A stretch of 64,000 nucleotides of DNA, from positions 682,001-746,000 of the forward strand of contig NC_020193.1 of NCBI RefSeq assembly GCF_000315915.1. Reading direction: 5' to 3'. Source of the DNA: Henningerozyma blattae CBS 6284. Taxonomy: Eukaryota; Ascomycota; Saccharomycetes; Saccharomycetales; Saccharomycetaceae. Of this stretch, positions 61,927 through 64,000 are shown in pieces; position 1 is the stretch's first letter, and every line of letters begins with the position of its first letter. The notes beneath the pieces are model-generated. The model did not search any database, had not been told where the DNA came from, and saw only the letters and a program-made list of their open reading frames with translations. The translations under genes and the position numbers were made by a program.

Positions 61927-64000
61927 GTGGTAATAGTAAATCAATCACTACTGTTATACCAGAATTTCCAAAATTACAATTACCAAAAATTGGAAAGATA
62001 GGTGTTTGTGCAATGGATGCTAAAGTTTTATCAAAACCTTGTAGAAGAATTTTAAATCGATTAATTGAAAATGGTGAATTTGAAACAATTATATTTGGTG
62101 ATAAAGTTATCTTAGATGAAAATATTGAAAATTGGCCAACTTGTGACTTCTTAATTTCATTTTTTTCAAATGGGTTCCCATTAGAAAAGGCAATCAACTA
62201 CGTAAAATTAAGAAAACCATTTATAATTAATAATTTAATTATGCAAAAAGTTTTATGGGATAGACGTTTGGTATTAAGAGTTTTAGAATCTGCAAAAGTT
62301 CCTACTGCTGAAAGATTAGAAATCTCAAGAGATGGAGGCCCTCAAATTGATAATGATGAAGATCTCAAAAGGGAATTGTTGAAATTAAACATTATATTTA
62401 ATAAGACGCCTGAACCCAATTGGAGAATGTTAGATGATGATACATTAGAGGTGGATGGCAAAATTATGAAAAAACCATTTGTAGAAAAACCTGTTGATGG
62501 AGAAGATCATAATATTTATATATATTATCATTCAAAGAATGGCGGTGGAGGGCGTAGATTATTTAGGAAAGTCGGAAATAAATCATCTGAATTCGATCCA
62601 ACATTAATTCATCCTCGTACGGAAGGGTCTTATATATATGAAGAATTTATGGATGCTGATAAATTTGAAGATGTAAAAGCTTATACCGTGGGCCAAACTT
62701 ATTGTCATGCTGAAACTAGAAAATCACCAGTAGTAGATGGTGTTGTTAAAAGAAATACTCATGGCAAAGAAGTCAGATATCTAACAGATTTAACGGATGA
62801 CGAAAGAGATATTGCTAAAAAAGTATGTACATGTTTCTCACAAATGATTTGTGGGTTCGATCTTCTAAGAGTTAGTGGGAAGAGTTATGTTATTGATGTT
62901 AATGGCTTTTCATTTGTCAAAGATAACAATGCCTATTATGATGAGTGTGCAAATATTTTAAGAGATATATTTATTAAAGCCAAAAAAGAAATTGATGAAA
63001 AGAAGAAAACATTACATCTGATTCAAGAAGAGAAGAAGCAGAAATGGGTATTTAAAGGTTTGGTAACTGTTATTAGGCATGCTGATAGAACACCTAAACA
63101 AAAGATTAAGCATTCGTTCACATCTCCAATTTTTATTTCTCTATTAAAAGGCTATAAAGAAGAAGTTGTTATTAGGAATCCAAATGATCTAAAAATCGCT
63201 CTATTAGCTTTAAATATTGCCCAAGAAGAGAATGCAGAGGACCAGAATAAACTTGCTTCATTAATAAACGCCTTAAGTAAGAAATTGGAAATACCAGGCA
63301 CAAAGATTCAATTGAAGCCAGTATTAGAGTCTGATAATGAAGTAGAAAAAGTACAATTCATCTTAAAATGGGGTGGGGAACCTACACATTCTGCTAGGTA
63401 TCAAGCAAGAGAATTAGGTGAACAAACTAGGCAAGACTTTGACCTGCTGAATAGAAATATATTGAAAAATATTAAGATTTTTTCCTCATCAGAGAGGAGA
63501 GTTTTATTATCAGCTCAAATTTGGGCTACTGCCTTATATAGAGCAAATGAATTTAGAACTGACGAAATCAACATCAGACGTGATTTATTGGATGACAGTA
63601 ATGCTGCAAAAGATTTAATGGATAAGGTTAAAAAGAAGCTAAAGCTACTTTTGAGGGAAGGGAAAGAGATGACTCCACAATTTTCTTGGCCAAAAAAGAT
63701 GCCTGAACCTTACTTTGTAATGAAAAGAGTAGTTGAATTAATGAATTATCATAAAGAATTGATGGATTATAAATTTGCCACCCAAGACACAGATTCAATG
63801 CAATCAGAATGGTGCTGTGCTGAAGACCCTAGTTTATTCAAGGAAAGATGGGAGAAACTTTTCAATGAATTTACATGCATTGAAAAAGTTGATCCATCTA
63901 AAATTTCAGAGCTATATGATACTATGAAATATGACGCATTACACAATAGAGACTTCTTAGAGCATATATTTGATCCAAGTGATTTAGAAACTCCAGCTAG
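61020..64000 (+). CDS. VIP1: VIP1, inositol-hexakisphosphate 1-kinase/pyrophosphatase (runs off the right edge)
   Basis: ATG at 61020 opens 993 codons and continues beyond the window (S. cerevisiae Vip1 is 1146). Residues 1-315 are disordered Ser/Asn-rich sequence with an Asn run of about 17 encoded by AAT repeats near residue 290. The ATP-grasp kinase domain starts KIGKIGVCAMDAKVLSKPCR at about residue 322 and includes KPFVEKPVDGEDHNIYIYYH and GFDLLRVSGKSYVIDVNGFS. The histidine-acid-phosphatase domain begins with VIRHADRTPKQK at about residue 683, and SSSERRVLLSAQIWATALY follows. Vip1 makes 1-IP7/IP8 and hydrolyses it, tuning phosphate signalling and actin organisation. Position fits YLR410W. 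Confidence 0.97.

Overview
This window comes from an AT-rich budding-yeast nuclear chromosome (family Saccharomycetaceae). Nearly all recognisable genes are intron-poor orthologues of Saccharomyces cerevisiae genes. Their order and strands match an interleaving of two S. cerevisiae segments, the right arm of chromosome XII (NAM2 to VIP1, the YLR382-YLR410 interval) and the left arm of chromosome IV (USO1, RAD59, SYO1, UBC9, PEX19, AHK1, the YDL058-YDL073 interval). Many genes expected from the same ancestral interval are absent (for example VAC14, ATP10, COX8, AFG2, SKI2, BDF1/2, DUS4, RPL31, BRE1). This is the pattern of one daughter track after the whole-genome duplication, in a lineage that kept a different gene set from S. 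cerevisiae. The Vanderwaltozyma/Tetrapisispora clade is my best guess; the species cannot be named from sequence reading alone.

Layout. 0-32.4 kb is dense and conserved: NAM2 (partial), SMC6, USO1, RAD59, IKI3/ELP1, RPS29 (with a likely 5'-UTR intron), an H/ACA snoRNA (probably snR34), STE23, SYO1, UBC9 (one intron), PEX19, CCW14, CST9/ZIP3, VPS33. 32.4-41.9 kb is gene-poor. It holds a broken Gag-like gene, a small lineage-specific gene with 12-residue tandem repeats, a cysteine-rich metallothionein-like gene, a Ty3/gypsy-type Gag relic, a tRNA-Gln(UUG), CACGTG motifs and an 18-bp minisatellite. 41.9-46.0 kb is the divergent DUS3/SFP1 pair around a strikingly GC-rich promoter. 46.0-52.6 kb is another gene desert with minisatellites, an orphan promoter-like cluster and a strongly decayed copia-type retrotransposon whose integrase D-D35-E region is still readable. 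52.6-64 kb returns to conserved genes: SEI1 (seipin), AHK1, a structured GC-rich segment that may be a non-coding RNA gene, a YLR407W-like gene and the first ~993 codons of VIP1.

Functional themes are those of ordinary housekeeping DNA, not an operon: SMC5/6-dependent repair and RAD59 annealing, vesicle tethering (USO1, VPS33), Elongator and Dus3 tRNA modification, ribosome production (RPS29, snR34, SYO1, SFP1), SUMO conjugation, peroxisome biogenesis, cell wall, lipid droplets and inositol-pyrophosphate signalling. The most novel material is the metallothionein-like gene with repeated GCTGGCGCGA upstream motifs, the TVxxEI tandem-repeat gene beside it, the candidate ncRNA genes sharing a Reb1-TATA promoter layout, and a high-affinity-type Pho4 motif in front of VIP1.
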